A stretch of DNA of 64,000 nt from Catalimonadaceae bacterium JC749 (GCA_021730635.1 JAJNNC010000011.1:124001-188000); one strand, 5' to 3'; numbered from the stretch's first letter, positions 54,437 to 63,392 are shown. Made by a program: numbers and translations. Notes: a model not told the origin generated them from the letters alone.

Positions 54437-54810
54437 GATGCTGGCTCCTCCTTAGCCTCTTTTTTGTTTTTCTTAAATTCTCCTTTTCTTCTTCTTTCGT
54501 TGTACTCTACAGCGTGCTTATCCAGCGCCACTGTCAGATAACGCAATACGCGCTCATCCCGGCGATATTCTATCTCCAGGTTCCGGATCAACTGAGTGTC
54601 TGCTTCGAACTCAACCAAATGATAAAACCCCGTAGACTTATGCCCTATGGGATAAGCCAATCTTTGCAAGCCCCAGTTTTCCTCATTGAGGATAGTAGCT
54701 CCATGATCCTTAAGATAATTGGAGAATTTGGTGGCAGCATCCTTCATCTGTTCTTCAGACAAAACGGGAGTTAAAATGAATACTGTCTCGTAATTTTTGC
54801 TAAATTCCAT
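54433..54810 (-). CDS. rpsF: 30S ribosomal protein S6
   Basis: 125 residues: ferredoxin-like fold with [47 protein letters not shown] and [12 protein letters not shown], plus a charged C-terminal tail rich in Lys/Glu. First gene of the rpsF-rpsR-rplI operon. No ssb or priB gene lies between, as in other Bacteroidota. Confidence 0.98.
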   Translation of the reverse strand: MEFSKNYETVFILTPVLSEEQMKDAATKFSNYLKDHGATILNEENWGLQRLAYPIGHKSTGFYHLVEFEADTQLIRNLEIEYRRDERVLRYLTVALDKHAVEYNERRRKGEFKKNKKEAKEEPAS

Positions 54811-55158
54811 TAAAATAAAATTTGTCTTTTAATAAAAGAGGTGCAAATTTAAAACATTTTCGTAATTAACAAAAATTCATTTCATTTCGTTTGATCATGA
54901 ATAATAACTAGTTTTGAATGAGTACAAGGATAGAGTGTATGCATGCGTGAGTGGTAGAAGGTGAGCATGTTGAAACGGATGAGTCGTTGAATGGGTTTGG
55001 TGGTATGCTGATCCCTCTCCGTTTTAGCGTATAGGTCGCTCTCAGATTATTTAGAAATTCAGTAATGCACACTCGCATTCACGCATACTAACAATTTTTT
55101 CATTCTAACATTCACTCATTCTATCATTCATGCCTGCTATCATTTAAAAAAAGAAAAT
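54811..55158. other. 348-base gap between rpsF and the SRAP gene, with short CATTC-type repeats
   Basis: Contains the rpsF promoter at its left end. From about 54916 to 55000 there are several GAATG/GAGTG units, and from 55072 to 55145 several CATTC units (CATTCACGCAT, CATTCT, CATTCACTCATTCT, CATTCA), the reverse complement of the first group. ATGCGTGAGTG (54943-54953) and CATTCACGCAT (55076-55086) match in inverted orientation at 10 of 11 positions. No gene is supported. Confidence 0.5.
54844..54874 (-). promoter_or_regulatory. Candidate sigma-A promoter of the S6-S18-L9 operon
   Basis: On the minus strand TTTTTG (plus-strand CAAAAA at 54870) precedes TAAATTTG (plus-strand CAAATTTA at 54844-54851) by 18 bases. 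The second is an exact TAnnTTTG -7 box. It lies about 33 bases upstream of the rpsF start. Confidence 0.55.
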
Positions 55159-55824
55159 ATGTGTGGACGATATACCATAGGGCCTGAAATTGAGAACATT
55201 GCCCGGGAATTACAGACAGAAGTTCCTGAGAATTTCAGCCCTAAATACAATGCAGCGCCCTCTCAGTTGTTACCGGTGGTGAGCAATGTGAGTCGCTATA
55301 AAATGTCGCTCTACGAGTGGGGTATCATTCCTCCCTGGATCAAAGAAGGAGAAGGCAGCAAACGGTTGATCAATGCCCGTGCCGAGACAGTGGCAGAGAA
55401 GAGTTCTTTCAAGCATGCTTTCAGGAAAAAACGATGTCTGGTACCCGCTGGAGGCTATTACGAATGGAAGAAAGCCGAAAAAGGGAAAGTACCCTATCGC
55501 ATTACCTTAAAAGATGAAAGTCCTTTCGTATTTGCCGGTCTGTGGGGCGACCATACCACAGAAAGTGGCGAAGAGAGCCGTGATTTCTGTATCATTACCA
55601 CGCAGGCACCACAGCGCATTGCGCATATTCATGACCGCATGCCTGTCATTCTGGAAAAAGAGGCCTGGGATTTCTGGCTTAGCGATACGGAAGATGAAGA
55701 AGGGTTGCTGGATATTCTGCGTCCGCTGAACGATGCCAAACTGCAAGCCTATGTGGTTTCCAAGAGAGTGAACAATGTGCAGAACGATGACGCGGATCTG
55801 ATCAGGGCAGAAAAATCATCGTAA
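55159..55824 (+). CDS. SRAP-domain protein (YedK/HMCES abasic-site sensor)
   Basis: 221 residues. The invariant Cys2 (MCGRYT) forms a thiazolidine crosslink with abasic sites in single-stranded DNA. Other family positions are present: KYNAAPSQLLPVV, RLINARAETVAEK (Asn for substrate binding), GGYYEWKK (catalytic Glu) and HDRMPVIL (His). The ATG at 55159 must be the true start because the Cys has to be exposed at position 2 after methionine removal. Protects stalled forks from abasic damage. Stands alone. Confidence 0.96.
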   Translation: MCGRYTIGPEIENIARELQTEVPENFSPKYNAAPSQLLPVVSNVSRYKMSLYEWGIIPPWIKEGEGSKRLINARAETVAEKSSFKHAFRKKRCLVPAGGYYEWKKAEKGKVPYRITLKDESPFVFAGLWGDHTTESGEESRDFCIITTQAPQRIAHIHDRMPVILEKEAWDFWLSDTEDEEGLLDILRPLNDAKLQAYVVSKRVNNVQNDDADLIRAEKSS

Positions 55825-55915
55825 AAGCCGGATTCCGGGAGAGCTTCCGCGCCTGACCATCGGATCTGTCCGATTTGCTAATAGACATTGATGCATTAAA
55901 AAATAACATTACTTC

Positions 55916-56143
55916 ATGAAAACCCAAAGATATAACCCTAGTCCACTGGAAGTGGAATTTGCCAAGGCCATCAGTGAACTGAAAAATGAAATTCAGGAGT
56001 ACCTGACAGATAATACCATTGTTAACATAAAAGCAGACCTGGAAGCAGACAATCCGCAGGTGAATATTGAATTGCAGGATCAGGAAGGAGATAAGCACGA
56101 GATGGTGATCAAAATTATTCAACGGATCGACACGACAGGATAA
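55916..56143 (+). CDS. Small conserved protein of unknown function
   Basis: 75 residues, acidic, no signal peptide or membrane helix. A predicted amphipathic helix (about 8-28, EVEFAKAISELKNEIQEYL) is followed by two beta strands (TIVNIKADLE, QVNIELQDQEG, EMVIKIIQRID). I do not recognise a family; the regular helix-strand-strand pattern and codon use support a real gene. It is 9 bases ahead of another unknown gene, so the two probably form an operon. Confidence 0.7.
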   Translation: MKTQRYNPSPLEVEFAKAISELKNEIQEYLTDNTIVNIKADLEADNPQVNIELQDQEGDKHEMVIKIIQRIDTTG

Positions 56144-56152
56144 TAAGCACGC

Positions 56153-56764
56153 ATGTACCTGACATCCAAAGAACTTACTTATTTATCAGATACTGATTTT
56201 TTAATTACCAAAAAACGTATTCAGCAGAAAATCAATGATTTGCTGGTGCGCACGGAAGATACGCTGAAGTCTTATATCAGGGAGTCTTCAATCGTCTTTC
56301 CGGAAGGTGTTTCTTATAAGGCCGGCAAAATGGCAAAGGGGGAGAATTACCGGAACTTACCATACCACATCCTGGATTACCCTCGTTTGTTCCATCGGAA
56401 AGATGTTTTCGCCTTGCGAACCATGTGTTGGTGGGGGCATTTTTTTAGTGTAACGCTCCACCTGCAAGGGCGCTCCTGGGAGCAGTTTAGCCCCAATATC
56501 AGGCGGTATTGGGAAAAGTTGCGTCAGAAAGATCTTTATCTGTGCATTCATTCTCATCCCTGGGAATATCACAGAGAAGAGGATAATTTTGTGAGCCTCC
56601 AATCCCTGGCAGACCCGGCAGTAGAACAGTACTTAGCCACCATGCCTTTTTTTAAAATGGCAGCTTTTTTACCTTTAAACCAAGGGGAACAACTGCCGGA
56701 TTTTACGCTGAAATATTTTCAACTGTTTTGTGAGGTTTTAGCACTGGGAACTTTGAAAGAATAA
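56153..56764 (+). CDS. Conserved hypothetical cytoplasmic protein
   Basis: 203 residues, not recognised. It starts with a helical segment (TSKELTYLSDTDFLITKKRIQQKINDLL split by Asp/Ser), has an aromatic centre (PYHILDYPRLFHRKDVFALRTMCWWGHFFSVTLHL) and a histidine-rich stretch CIHSHPWEYHRE. No signal peptide or membrane helix. Similar proteins occur widely in Cytophagales as far as I recall, always unannotated. Co-transcribed with the preceding 75-residue protein (9-base gap). Confidence 0.75.
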   Translation: MYLTSKELTYLSDTDFLITKKRIQQKINDLLVRTEDTLKSYIRESSIVFPEGVSYKAGKMAKGENYRNLPYHILDYPRLFHRKDVFALRTMCWWGHFFSVTLHLQGRSWEQFSPNIRRYWEKLRQKDLYLCIHSHPWEYHREEDNFVSLQSLADPAVEQYLATMPFFKMAAFLPLNQGEQLPDFTLKYFQLFCEVLALGTLKE

Positions 56765-56833
56765 ACAATTCAGGAGTATTTCTCCGTTTGCTTATTAGAA
56801 TGATGTACATTGTATCAGCAAAAGTGTGAATAT

Positions 56834-57910
56834 ATGAAGATAATTCTATACTGCTTCCTGATGATGCTGCCTTACCTTGCCTGGGCACAGGAAGAGATTG
56901 TGCCGACTGATAGCCTGACAGGCAGGGGAGAATTGCAAGATGGAAAACGAACCGGAAAATGGCTTTTTTTCGATAATACGGGGCAGTTGTCGCAAAGGGG
57001 AGAATATGAAAGCGGAAGCAAAACAGGAAAGTGGCAGTTCTTCAACGAGTATGGAGGTCTTTTAGGGGTCGGCTATTATGAGGAGGGTGTTTCGGAAGGC
57101 GAATGGAAGATCTATTATGTCAACGGACAGTTGAAGTCTATCACTTATTTCAAAAATGGCCTGCGCGACAGTACCTATCAGGAATATCACTACAATGGCC
57201 AGCGAAGTGTAGAAGGGCAGTTTAAGGCCGATGTGCAAACGGGGGTGTGGAAGACTTATTTTGAATCCGGCAAAATCTATTCTGCTGGCGCATATCTGAA
57301 CGGACTGAAAGATGGCATCTGGAAATATTATAACGAACGGGGAGTGCTGGTCGCAGAAGGTTCTTATAAGCTGGACCTGGAAGAAGGACAATGGTTCAAA
57401 TATTATGATACGGGAGAATTGCGTTCGCTGGGCTCTTTTACCCTGGGAAAAGAAGAAGGCAAGTGGGGCTTGTTTTATGTCAATGGGCAACTCATTCAGG
57501 ATGAATTCTGGCAGTTTGGCCATTTGATGAATGTGGGGCCTTATCATTCCATACAGGGAGATACTTTGCCTAAAGGCACGTTGCAGGATGGAAACGGTAC
57601 CCGGCTCGTCTATCATCCTACCGGAGAACTGGAGCTGCAAAGCACTTACCAATACGGACAGCCTACCGGTACCTGGATTTACTACTTTAGAGAAGGAGGA
57701 AAATCGGCAGAAGGAAGCATGACTTCCAACGGGCAGGAAGGAGTCTGGACCTATTATTATGAAAATGGCAACATTGAATCAACCGGCACTTTTACTGCTG
57801 ATGAGAAAACAGGGGTCTGGAAATATTACAGCCGGGTGGGCCGCTTGCTGGAAACGGTAGACCATACAGCAGAGAATAATGCAGCGGTGTTGGGGGCTCC
57901 GGGGGGGTAA
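56834..57910 (+). CDS. YwqK/MORN-variant repeat protein, exported
   Basis: 358 residues from the ATG at 56834 (the frame begins 8 codons earlier at a TTG). A signal peptide (MKIILYCFLMMLPYLAWAQ) is followed by about 13 tandem units of 22-24 residues with the pattern Y-x-x-G-x-x-x-G-x-W-x-x-Y (for example GKWQFFNEYGG, GIWKYYNERGV, GVWTYYYENGN). These are the MORN_2/YwqK-type beta-hairpin repeats, often annotated as YwqK antitoxin family although the exported Bacteroidota members are not known antitoxins. Probably a periplasmic or surface protein-protein scaffold. It ends in a low-complexity GAPGG. Confidence 0.88.
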   Translation: MKIILYCFLMMLPYLAWAQEEIVPTDSLTGRGELQDGKRTGKWLFFDNTGQLSQRGEYESGSKTGKWQFFNEYGGLLGVGYYEEGVSEGEWKIYYVNGQLKSITYFKNGLRDSTYQEYHYNGQRSVEGQFKADVQTGVWKTYFESGKIYSAGAYLNGLKDGIWKYYNERGVLVAEGSYKLDLEEGQWFKYYDTGELRSLGSFTLGKEEGKWGLFYVNGQLIQDEFWQFGHLMNVGPYHSIQGDTLPKGTLQDGNGTRLVYHPTGELELQSTYQYGQPTGTWIYYFREGGKSAEGSMTSNGQEGVWTYYYENGNIESTGTFTADEKTGVWKYYSRVGRLLETVDHTAENNAAVLGAPGG

Positions 57911-57967
57911 TGCCAGCAGGGTAACAAAACGAAACTACTTTATATCACATAAATTCAACCTAATCTT

Positions 57968-58609
57968 ATGAAAAAAAAGACAACATACGGTATCATCGCA
58001 GTGCTATTGGCTATCTGCTCCAGCTTCTCTTTTCAACAGGACAGTGAATGGATTTCCCTTTTTGACGGGAAAACGCTCAATGGATGGAAAGCCAATGAAA
58101 ACCCGGAAACCTTTTCTGTGGAAGATGGAAAGATAGTGGTGGCCGGCCCACGGGCGCACCTCTTCTATACGGGGCCCGTTAAAAATCACAACTTTAAGAA
58201 TTTTGAATGGAAAGCCCAGGTTATGACCATGCCAGGGGCCAACTCAGGTATGTATTTTCATACAAAATATCAGGATGAGGGCTGGCCTTCTCATGGCTAT
58301 GAGGTACAGGTAAACAATTCTCATACGGACTGGCGGAGAACGGGTAGCCTGTATGCCATCGACGATGTGAGGGAAGTACCCGCCAAAGACAATGAGTGGT
58401 TTACCCAACATATCATTGTGAAGGGAAATCGTGTGGTGATCAAAGTGAATGACAAAACAGTGGTGGATTACACCGAGCCGGAGGATGTTGAACGTGACCA
58501 GGGCAATGCCCAACGGATCATTTCCAGTGGAACATTTGCCCTGCAAGGACACGACCCGGAAAGCAAAGTATATTACAAAGATGTGATGGTAAAACCACTG
58601 CCAGACTGA
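57968..58609 (+). CDS. DUF1080 (3-keto-disaccharide hydrolase-like) secreted protein
   Basis: 213 residues. After a signal peptide (about 1-22) comes a single DUF1080 concanavalin-like domain: WISLFDGKTLNGWK, FEWKAQVMTMPGANSGMYFHT, GYEVQVNNSH and VYYKDVMVKPL at the end. Members of this family include 3-keto-glycoside hydrolases and cleave oxidised disaccharides, working with Gfo/Idh/MocA oxidoreductases, one of which lies 17 kb away. Monocistronic, ending in a bidirectional terminator. Confidence 0.9.
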   Translation: MKKKTTYGIIAVLLAICSSFSFQQDSEWISLFDGKTLNGWKANENPETFSVEDGKIVVAGPRAHLFYTGPVKNHNFKNFEWKAQVMTMPGANSGMYFHTKYQDEGWPSHGYEVQVNNSHTDWRRTGSLYAIDDVREVPAKDNEWFTQHIIVKGNRVVIKVNDKTVVDYTEPEDVERDQGNAQRIISSGTFALQGHDPESKVYYKDVMVKPLPD

Positions 58610-58646
58610 AAAAGCCTCTCCTGATCAAGGAAGGTCTTTATAGACA

Positions 58647-58684
58647 AAATGCTGGATATTCTGTTCTTATCCAGCATTTCTTTT
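58647..58684. terminator. Bidirectional terminator between DUF1080 gene and sppA
   Basis: AAATGCTGGATA (58647-58658) and TATCCAGCATTT (58668-58679) form a perfect 12-bp stem with a 9-base loop, followed by CTTTT on the plus strand and preceded by AAAA for the minus strand. It sits between the two convergent stops (58609 and 58708). Confidence 0.88.
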
Positions 58685-58707
58685 ATCATGCGATCCATCG
58701 GTAGGCC

Positions 58708-60459
58708 TTATTTGATAATGATCTCATAGGGCAACCTGGCCTGAATACCTTCCATACTTTCCAGTTCTTTCAACTGCTGAATGAGAGGGTAAGCCAATCC
58801 TAACTCGCTTTTCAGGCGATAAGTGGTGATCTCCTGATTCAGTTCTTTCATGATCTGTTCCAGGATTGTTTTCGTTTCCGGATAATATTTCACCCGGTAG
58901 TCATCTGCCAGACCGGCTTTTTCTACGGCAATCTGTACGGCATCATCCAGGCCTCCTAATACATCTACCAGCTTTCTTTCTTTTGCCTGTGTGCCGCTCC
59001 ATACCCGACCGGAAGCAACTGCCTTGATGGCATCTACAGACATATCCCTGCCCTCTGCCGCTTTGTCTACGAAGGTTTCATACCCTTCATCCACATATCG
59101 TTGGATGACCCTGCGTTCATACTCCGTGAGCTCGGAGGTAGGATTCAGGATGTCGGCAAACGGACTGGTTTTGACAATATCCGTCGTCACACCCAGTTTA
59201 TTCACCAGCTCTGTTGCATTGAAAGCCATGGCAAAGATACCAATAGAACCTGTGATAGTATTGGGTTGGGCTACAATGGTATCGCATCCCATAGCGATAT
59301 AATAGCCTCCGGAAGCGGCCACATCGGACATGGAAGCAATGATGGGCTTCACTTCTTTGGTCAGGACTACCTCTCTCCAGATCACATCGGAGGCCAGGGC
59401 ACTGCCGCCGGGAGAGTTGATACGAAGGACAACAGCCTTTACATTGTCATCGAGCCGGGCCTTCCGGATTTCTTTGGCAAAAGTTTCCCCACCTATGGTG
59501 GTTCCTTCTCCTTCGCCGGGCAGGATCTGTCCGTTGGCGACGATCACTGCAATACGGTTTCGAGAATAGCTGGACTCATTCTCCAGAGCTTTCTGATATT
59601 TACTCAGAGAAATAAACGAGATATCTTCTACGTCTTCTATGTCTAGTCTACTGGCGATATTAGCTAACACCTCATCGTAATAAGCGGTGCTGTTTACCAG
59701 TTTGTATTGAGCAGCCTCCTTGGCAGAATTTACTTTGACCGAATCGGCCACACTTTTCAGGGTTGTCACGGATTGCTTTGTCGCTGCTGCAATGTCATTT
59801 AAATAGGTAGTGTACAACGAACCCAGGTACGCTTCAGTTTGCTGCCGGCTTTCCACACTCATATCTTCCCGGATAAAAGGCTCAACGGCACTTTTAAAGT
59901 CGCCTACTCTGAAGATCTGAGGTTCTATCCCAATTTTCTCCAAGGTTCCTTTGATAAAAGGGGTTTCTACGAAAAAGCCATTAAATTCCATGATGCCTTC
60001 CGGATTCAGGTATAGTTCATCGGCCACCGAGGCTACATAATAGGCTCTTTCAGACATCATCTCGCTATAGCTGATGATAAACTTTCCGGATTCTTTAAAC
60101 TCCAGTAATTCGTCGCGGATTTCTTTCAAGGAGGCAAACCCACCTGAAGCAATCCCTGCATCCAGGTAAATACCCTTGATTCGCTCATCTTCCCTGGCCG
60201 CTTCTATGGCTTCTTTCACATTGATCAGTCCGATGACACCACCATCAGCACCGGGAAATGGCAGGTAGTTAAAAGGCTGCTCGGTTTCCCGCTCTACAAT
60301 AGGTTTATCCAATTCGATGCGTAGTATGCTATTACTTTCTATATTGACATCCTGCTGGGAGGCGGCAGTAGTGGCCACTCCCACCAGTATCAAAGTGAGA
60401 ATACCAAAGAACAGAAACAAGCCAACCAGCGTTGCCAATACATTTATTAAAAATCTCAT
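58708..60459 (-). CDS. sppA: Signal peptide peptidase SppA, long (67-kDa) form
   Basis: 583 residues: N-terminal membrane helix (about 5-27, VLATLVGLFLFFGILTLILV), then tandem S49 protease domains. Lysine of the dyad lies in the first repeat (ELLEFKESGKFIISYSE region), serine in the second (SDVAASGGYYIAMGCD). KAVVLRINSPGGSALASDVIW and TITGSIGIFAMAF are typical. It degrades left-over signal peptides in the inner membrane as a tetrameric dome. Divergent from folK. Confidence 0.96.
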   Translation of the reverse strand: MRFLINVLATLVGLFLFFGILTLILVGVATTAASQQDVNIESNSILRIELDKPIVERETEQPFNYLPFPGADGGVIGLINVKEAIEAAREDERIKGIYLDAGIASGGFASLKEIRDELLEFKESGKFIISYSEMMSERAYYVASVADELYLNPEGIMEFNGFFVETPFIKGTLEKIGIEPQIFRVGDFKSAVEPFIREDMSVESRQQTEAYLGSLYTTYLNDIAAATKQSVTTLKSVADSVKVNSAKEAAQYKLVNSTAYYDEVLANIASRLDIEDVEDISFISLSKYQKALENESSYSRNRIAVIVANGQILPGEGEGTTIGGETFAKEIRKARLDDNVKAVVLRINSPGGSALASDVIWREVVLTKEVKPIIASMSDVAASGGYYIAMGCDTIVAQPNTITGSIGIFAMAFNATELVNKLGVTTDIVKTSPFADILNPTSELTEYERRVIQRYVDEGYETFVDKAAEGRDMSVDAIKAVASGRVWSGTQAKERKLVDVLGGLDDAVQIAVEKAGLADDYRVKYYPETKTILEQIMKELNQEITTYRLKSELGLAYPLIQQLKELESMEGIQARLPYEIIIK

Positions 60460-60461
60460 GG

Positions 60462-60491
60462 TTTGTTGAAATGGGTTTATACTTAACTTTG
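60462..60491 (+). promoter_or_regulatory. Sigma-A promoter of folK
   Basis: TTTG at 60462-60465 and TAACTTTG at 60484-60491 (exact TAnnTTTG) with 18 bases between. The folK start lies 42 bases after the -7 box. The region is only 74 bases long and is shared with divergent sppA. Confidence 0.65.
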
Positions 60492-60533
60492 TACGTGTAA
60501 TTAGTGGTAAAGATATAAGTAAATTTAACTAAA

Positions 60534-61046
60534 GTGAGGCTTGTTCAGGGAATTTATATACTACTGGGTTCTAATTTAGGGAACAGGTTTGAGAATCTGC
60601 AACAGGCACGCCATAGGGTGCATACCCTGGCAGGAACGGTGCTCAGGGCTTCTTCTCTCTATGAATCGGAAGCCTGGGGTGAAACCCAGCAGCCCGACTT
60701 TTTGAATCAGGTGCTTGAAATAGCCCCACGGCTTTCTCATGAAGCACTGTTGCAAACGTTGCAGAGCATTGAAAAACAGATGGGAAAGCATAAAATAGGC
60801 AAGTGGCGGGAGCGCCTCATTGATCTGGATATCTTATATTACGGTAACCGTATTGTTAGGACCCATGAGCTCACCCTTCCGCACCCTCAGATACAGTATC
60901 GTAATTTTACCCTTTTGCCCCTGTGTGAACTGGCGGCAGAAGCCTGTCATCCTTTGCTGTTGAAGTCCCATCAGCAATTGCTTACAGAAAGCCAGGACCC
61001 CTTAAAAGCCTGGAAAGTAGCCGACTCAGCCGTGGCAGGTACCTGA
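60534..61046 (+). CDS. folK: 2-amino-4-hydroxy-6-hydroxymethyldihydropteridine pyrophosphokinase
   Basis: 170 residues, GTG start. HPPK motifs: YILLGSNLGNRFENLQQA, SLYESEAWGETQQPDFLNQVLEI, and the catalytic LIDLDILYYG with HPQIQYRNFTLLPL for ATP and pterin binding. Transfers pyrophosphate from ATP to 6-hydroxymethyl-dihydropterin in folate synthesis. Monofunctional here, not fused to folP. Convergent with the SMP-30 gene. Confidence 0.95.
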   Translation: MRLVQGIYILLGSNLGNRFENLQQARHRVHTLAGTVLRASSLYESEAWGETQQPDFLNQVLEIAPRLSHEALLQTLQSIEKQMGKHKIGKWRERLIDLDILYYGNRIVRTHELTLPHPQIQYRNFTLLPLCELAAEACHPLLLKSHQQLLTESQDPLKAWKVADSAVAGT

Positions 61047-61097
61047 AGGCAGGGTCTAGCCATGCGCTACCTGCTACAGCCAGAAGTCAGGAAACCA

Positions 61098-62099
61098 TCA
61101 CTGGACTCCTTTGACCAGCAGGGGTAGGGTATAAACGGCTTTTGAAGCAGTGATAAACAAAAGGTTCTTGTCTTTGCCTCCTAAGCATACATTGGCCGTC
61201 CAGGGCTCAGGAATATCAATCTGTGCTATTTTCTTTCCTTCCCGATTGTATACCGTAACGCCTTTTCCTGTCAGATAAATATTTCCCTGTTGGTCAATGG
61301 TCATCCCGTCGGAGCCCTGCTCCACAAAGAGTTGACGGTTGTGCAAGGTGCCATCCGCCTGAATCTCGTATCGGTAGGTCTTGTTGTCTTTGATATCAGC
61401 CACATACACATACCGGCCGTCAGGAGTACCTATAATGCCATTGGGCTTTTGTAAGTCATCGGCCACCACCATAGGCTCTTTTTTTCCGCGGGGCAAGTAA
61501 TAGACCTTTTCTCCCTGGATATCCGGATCAGGACTTTGTCTCTCCCAGTAAGGGCGCTGATAGTAAGGGTCCGTGAAGTAGATATCTCCTTTGGGGGAAA
61601 CCCATAGATCGTTGGGGCCATTGAGCAGGTGCCCCTGAAAATCATTGATCAGTACGGTGACTTTCCCTTTAGGACTGATCGACCACAACTGATTTTTTGC
61701 GTCGGCGCAAGCCAGCAAATTGCCTTTGCTGTCAAAGTATAAGCCATTGGCACGGCCTGCCGTATCTAAAAATACAGACAATTTTCCCTGGGTGTCGTAT
61801 TTCCAGATTTTATTGTTGGGCTGGTCGGTAAAAAAGATATTGCCCTTTTTATCCACAGCAGGTCCTTCGGTAAAGCTGAATTGTTTAGCGACCAGCTGGG
61901 GTTGCGCCTGACCGTCAACGATCCCAGTGCCCGGCTCCTCTTGGGAGAAATCGGCATAGGCGGTTGACCGGTCGGTAGTGTCAATTATCTGGAGAGTATT
62001 CGGCAGGGTAGCGTAACCGTATCCTTTGCCAAGCACGAGGCACAGAAAAAAAAGAGAAAAGCATAGACCAACTGGGTAATGGTTTTGGGTTTTATTCAT
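61098..62099 (-). CDS. SMP-30/gluconolactonase-family secreted protein
   Basis: 333 residues. An N-terminal hydrophobic segment (about 11-27) acts as a signal peptide. A six-bladed propeller follows with FTEGPAVDKKGNIFFTDQPNNKI (metal-binding Glu), LNGPNDLWVSPKGDIYFTDPYY (Asn), NGIIGTPDGRYVYVAD (Asn and Asp), matching the four metal ligands of SMP-30/gluconolactonase. It hydrolyses sugar lactones in the periplasm or outside. Could cooperate with the sugar-acid enzymes of the window but is 16 kb away. Confidence 0.92.
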   Translation of the reverse strand: MNKTQNHYPVGLCFSLFFLCLVLGKGYGYATLPNTLQIIDTTDRSTAYADFSQEEPGTGIVDGQAQPQLVAKQFSFTEGPAVDKKGNIFFTDQPNNKIWKYDTQGKLSVFLDTAGRANGLYFDSKGNLLACADAKNQLWSISPKGKVTVLINDFQGHLLNGPNDLWVSPKGDIYFTDPYYQRPYWERQSPDPDIQGEKVYYLPRGKKEPMVVADDLQKPNGIIGTPDGRYVYVADIKDNKTYRYEIQADGTLHNRQLFVEQGSDGMTIDQQGNIYLTGKGVTVYNREGKKIAQIDIPEPWTANVCLGGKDKNLLFITASKAVYTLPLLVKGVQ

Positions 62100-62245
62100 G
62101 CTGATGAGTAGGTTAGCGTAGTTTTGGTTGAAAATACTAAGTTAAATTTTTTTCAGACAGCATCTCCATCATTTTATTCCTTCGCACTTTATTATTTGAA
62201 GGAAAAGAAAAAAGCTTTACTTTCAAACCCCTAAAAACAACCACA

Positions 62246-63175
62246 ATGACGACACCCCCTCAAGATAAAATAGCTACCTGGAGCAGGAGAGATTTTACCA
62301 TTACACTTAGCAGTGCGCTGAGTACTACGCCTTTCTTTCCTATGGCGATAGGAAATTTAGGGATGAGCGAAAGCACTTCCGAACCGCAACCGACTGTAGC
62401 CCAGGTGATTGACCTGATCCTGGCCTCCATCCCAGGAGCCCCTTTTCAGGCAACGGTAGACACCCTGAAGGCAGGCCAGGAAGACCAGCAGGTGACAGGC
62501 ATTGTGACCACTACCTTTGCCACCGTGGCAGTGATTGAGAAAACAGCAGAACTGGGCGCTAATTTTATCATCGTTCATGAACCTACCTTTTACAACCACC
62601 TGGATGAGACCGACTGGCTGGCGCAGAATGAAGTATATCAGTATAAGTCAGATTTACTCAAGCAACACCGTATCGCCGTTTGGCGATTCCATGATTATTG
62701 GCATTCTCATCGTCCGGATGGGGTGCAGATGGGGGTATTGACTGCTTTAGACTGGAAACAGTATTTTAATCAGAATGTACCCTACAGGATTATACTGCCG
62801 GCTACTTCCCTGCAGGATATTGTGAAGCATGTAAAAGAAAAGCTGGGTATTCCGAGTGTCAGGGTGATCGGAGAGCCTTCACAAAAGTGCCAGCGCATTG
62901 CGCTGTTACCAGGGGCTGCCGGAGGAAGGCGGCAGATGGCCGTGTTGCAACAGGAAAAACCGGATCTGCTGATCTGTGGCGAATTGAACGAATGGGAAAC
63001 CAGCGAATACATACGGGATGCCCGGCAGATGGGCCAACCCCTCGCTTTAATCATATTAGGACATGCCGTGAGTGAAGAACCCGGTATGGAGTGGCTGGTG
63101 TCGTGGTTACAACCCAAGATCCCGGAGGTCAGGATCACTCATATACCTGCGCAAAATCCCTTTACCTGGATGTAA
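62246..63175 (+). CDS. NIF3-like dinuclear-metal-centre family protein with Tat-like N-terminus
   Basis: 309 residues. Begins with WSRRDFTITLSSALS, a twin-arginine motif and hydrophobic stretch, unusual for a NIF3 protein. The body resembles the NIF3/DUF34 family in two pieces: FIIVHEPTFYNHLDETDW (in place of the common SHHPLIF type metal motif) and GVQMGVLTALDW, then the C-terminal half with RIALLPGAAGG and LLICGELNEWETSEYIRDA, ending PGMEWLVSWLQPKIPEVRITHIP. Function of the family is unsettled (GTP cyclohydrolase I type 2 was proposed). Convergent with the small gene on the minus strand. Confidence 0.75.
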   Translation: MTTPPQDKIATWSRRDFTITLSSALSTTPFFPMAIGNLGMSESTSEPQPTVAQVIDLILASIPGAPFQATVDTLKAGQEDQQVTGIVTTTFATVAVIEKTAELGANFIIVHEPTFYNHLDETDWLAQNEVYQYKSDLLKQHRIAVWRFHDYWHSHRPDGVQMGVLTALDWKQYFNQNVPYRIILPATSLQDIVKHVKEKLGIPSVRVIGEPSQKCQRIALLPGAAGGRRQMAVLQQEKPDLLICGELNEWETSEYIRDARQMGQPLALIILGHAVSEEPGMEWLVSWLQPKIPEVRITHIPAQNPFTWM

Positions 63176-63191
63176 CAAACGGGTTAGAGGC

Positions 63192-63392
63192 TTATTGAAT
63201 AAAAGGGTCATCGCCTGCCTGTTCATCCCATTTGGTTTGGGACAAGGAAAATTGCTGTGCACTTTCCTGTGGTGTCACACCAGCGTCATAATTTCTTCTG
63301 GCCTCCCTTTTCGAAGGGGGCGTAGCGCCATCCTGGGTCATGAGTTTGACCAACTCCCGGTACCACTCTTCAAAGGAAATTTTTAGTTTCAT
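63192..63392 (-). CDS. Small hypothetical protein
   Basis: 66 residues, soluble, charged. Starts MKLKISFEEWYRELVKLM, then a Pro/Ser/Arg patch (TPPSKREARRNYDAGVTP) and ends DDPFIQ. No family recognised. The ATG at 63392 has upstream room for a promoter and the frame has a normal amino-acid mix, so I keep it with moderate confidence. It is 16 bases from the convergent NIF3-like stop. Confidence 0.5.
   Translation of the reverse strand: MKLKISFEEWYRELVKLMTQDGATPPSKREARRNYDAGVTPQESAQQFSLSQTKWDEQAGDDPFIQ

Noticed and set aside
56834-57910. Antitoxin of a toxin-antitoxin pair (YwqK annotation)
   Set aside because: The protein has a signal peptide, and no toxin-like gene is adjacent; the label comes from a shared repeat type only.
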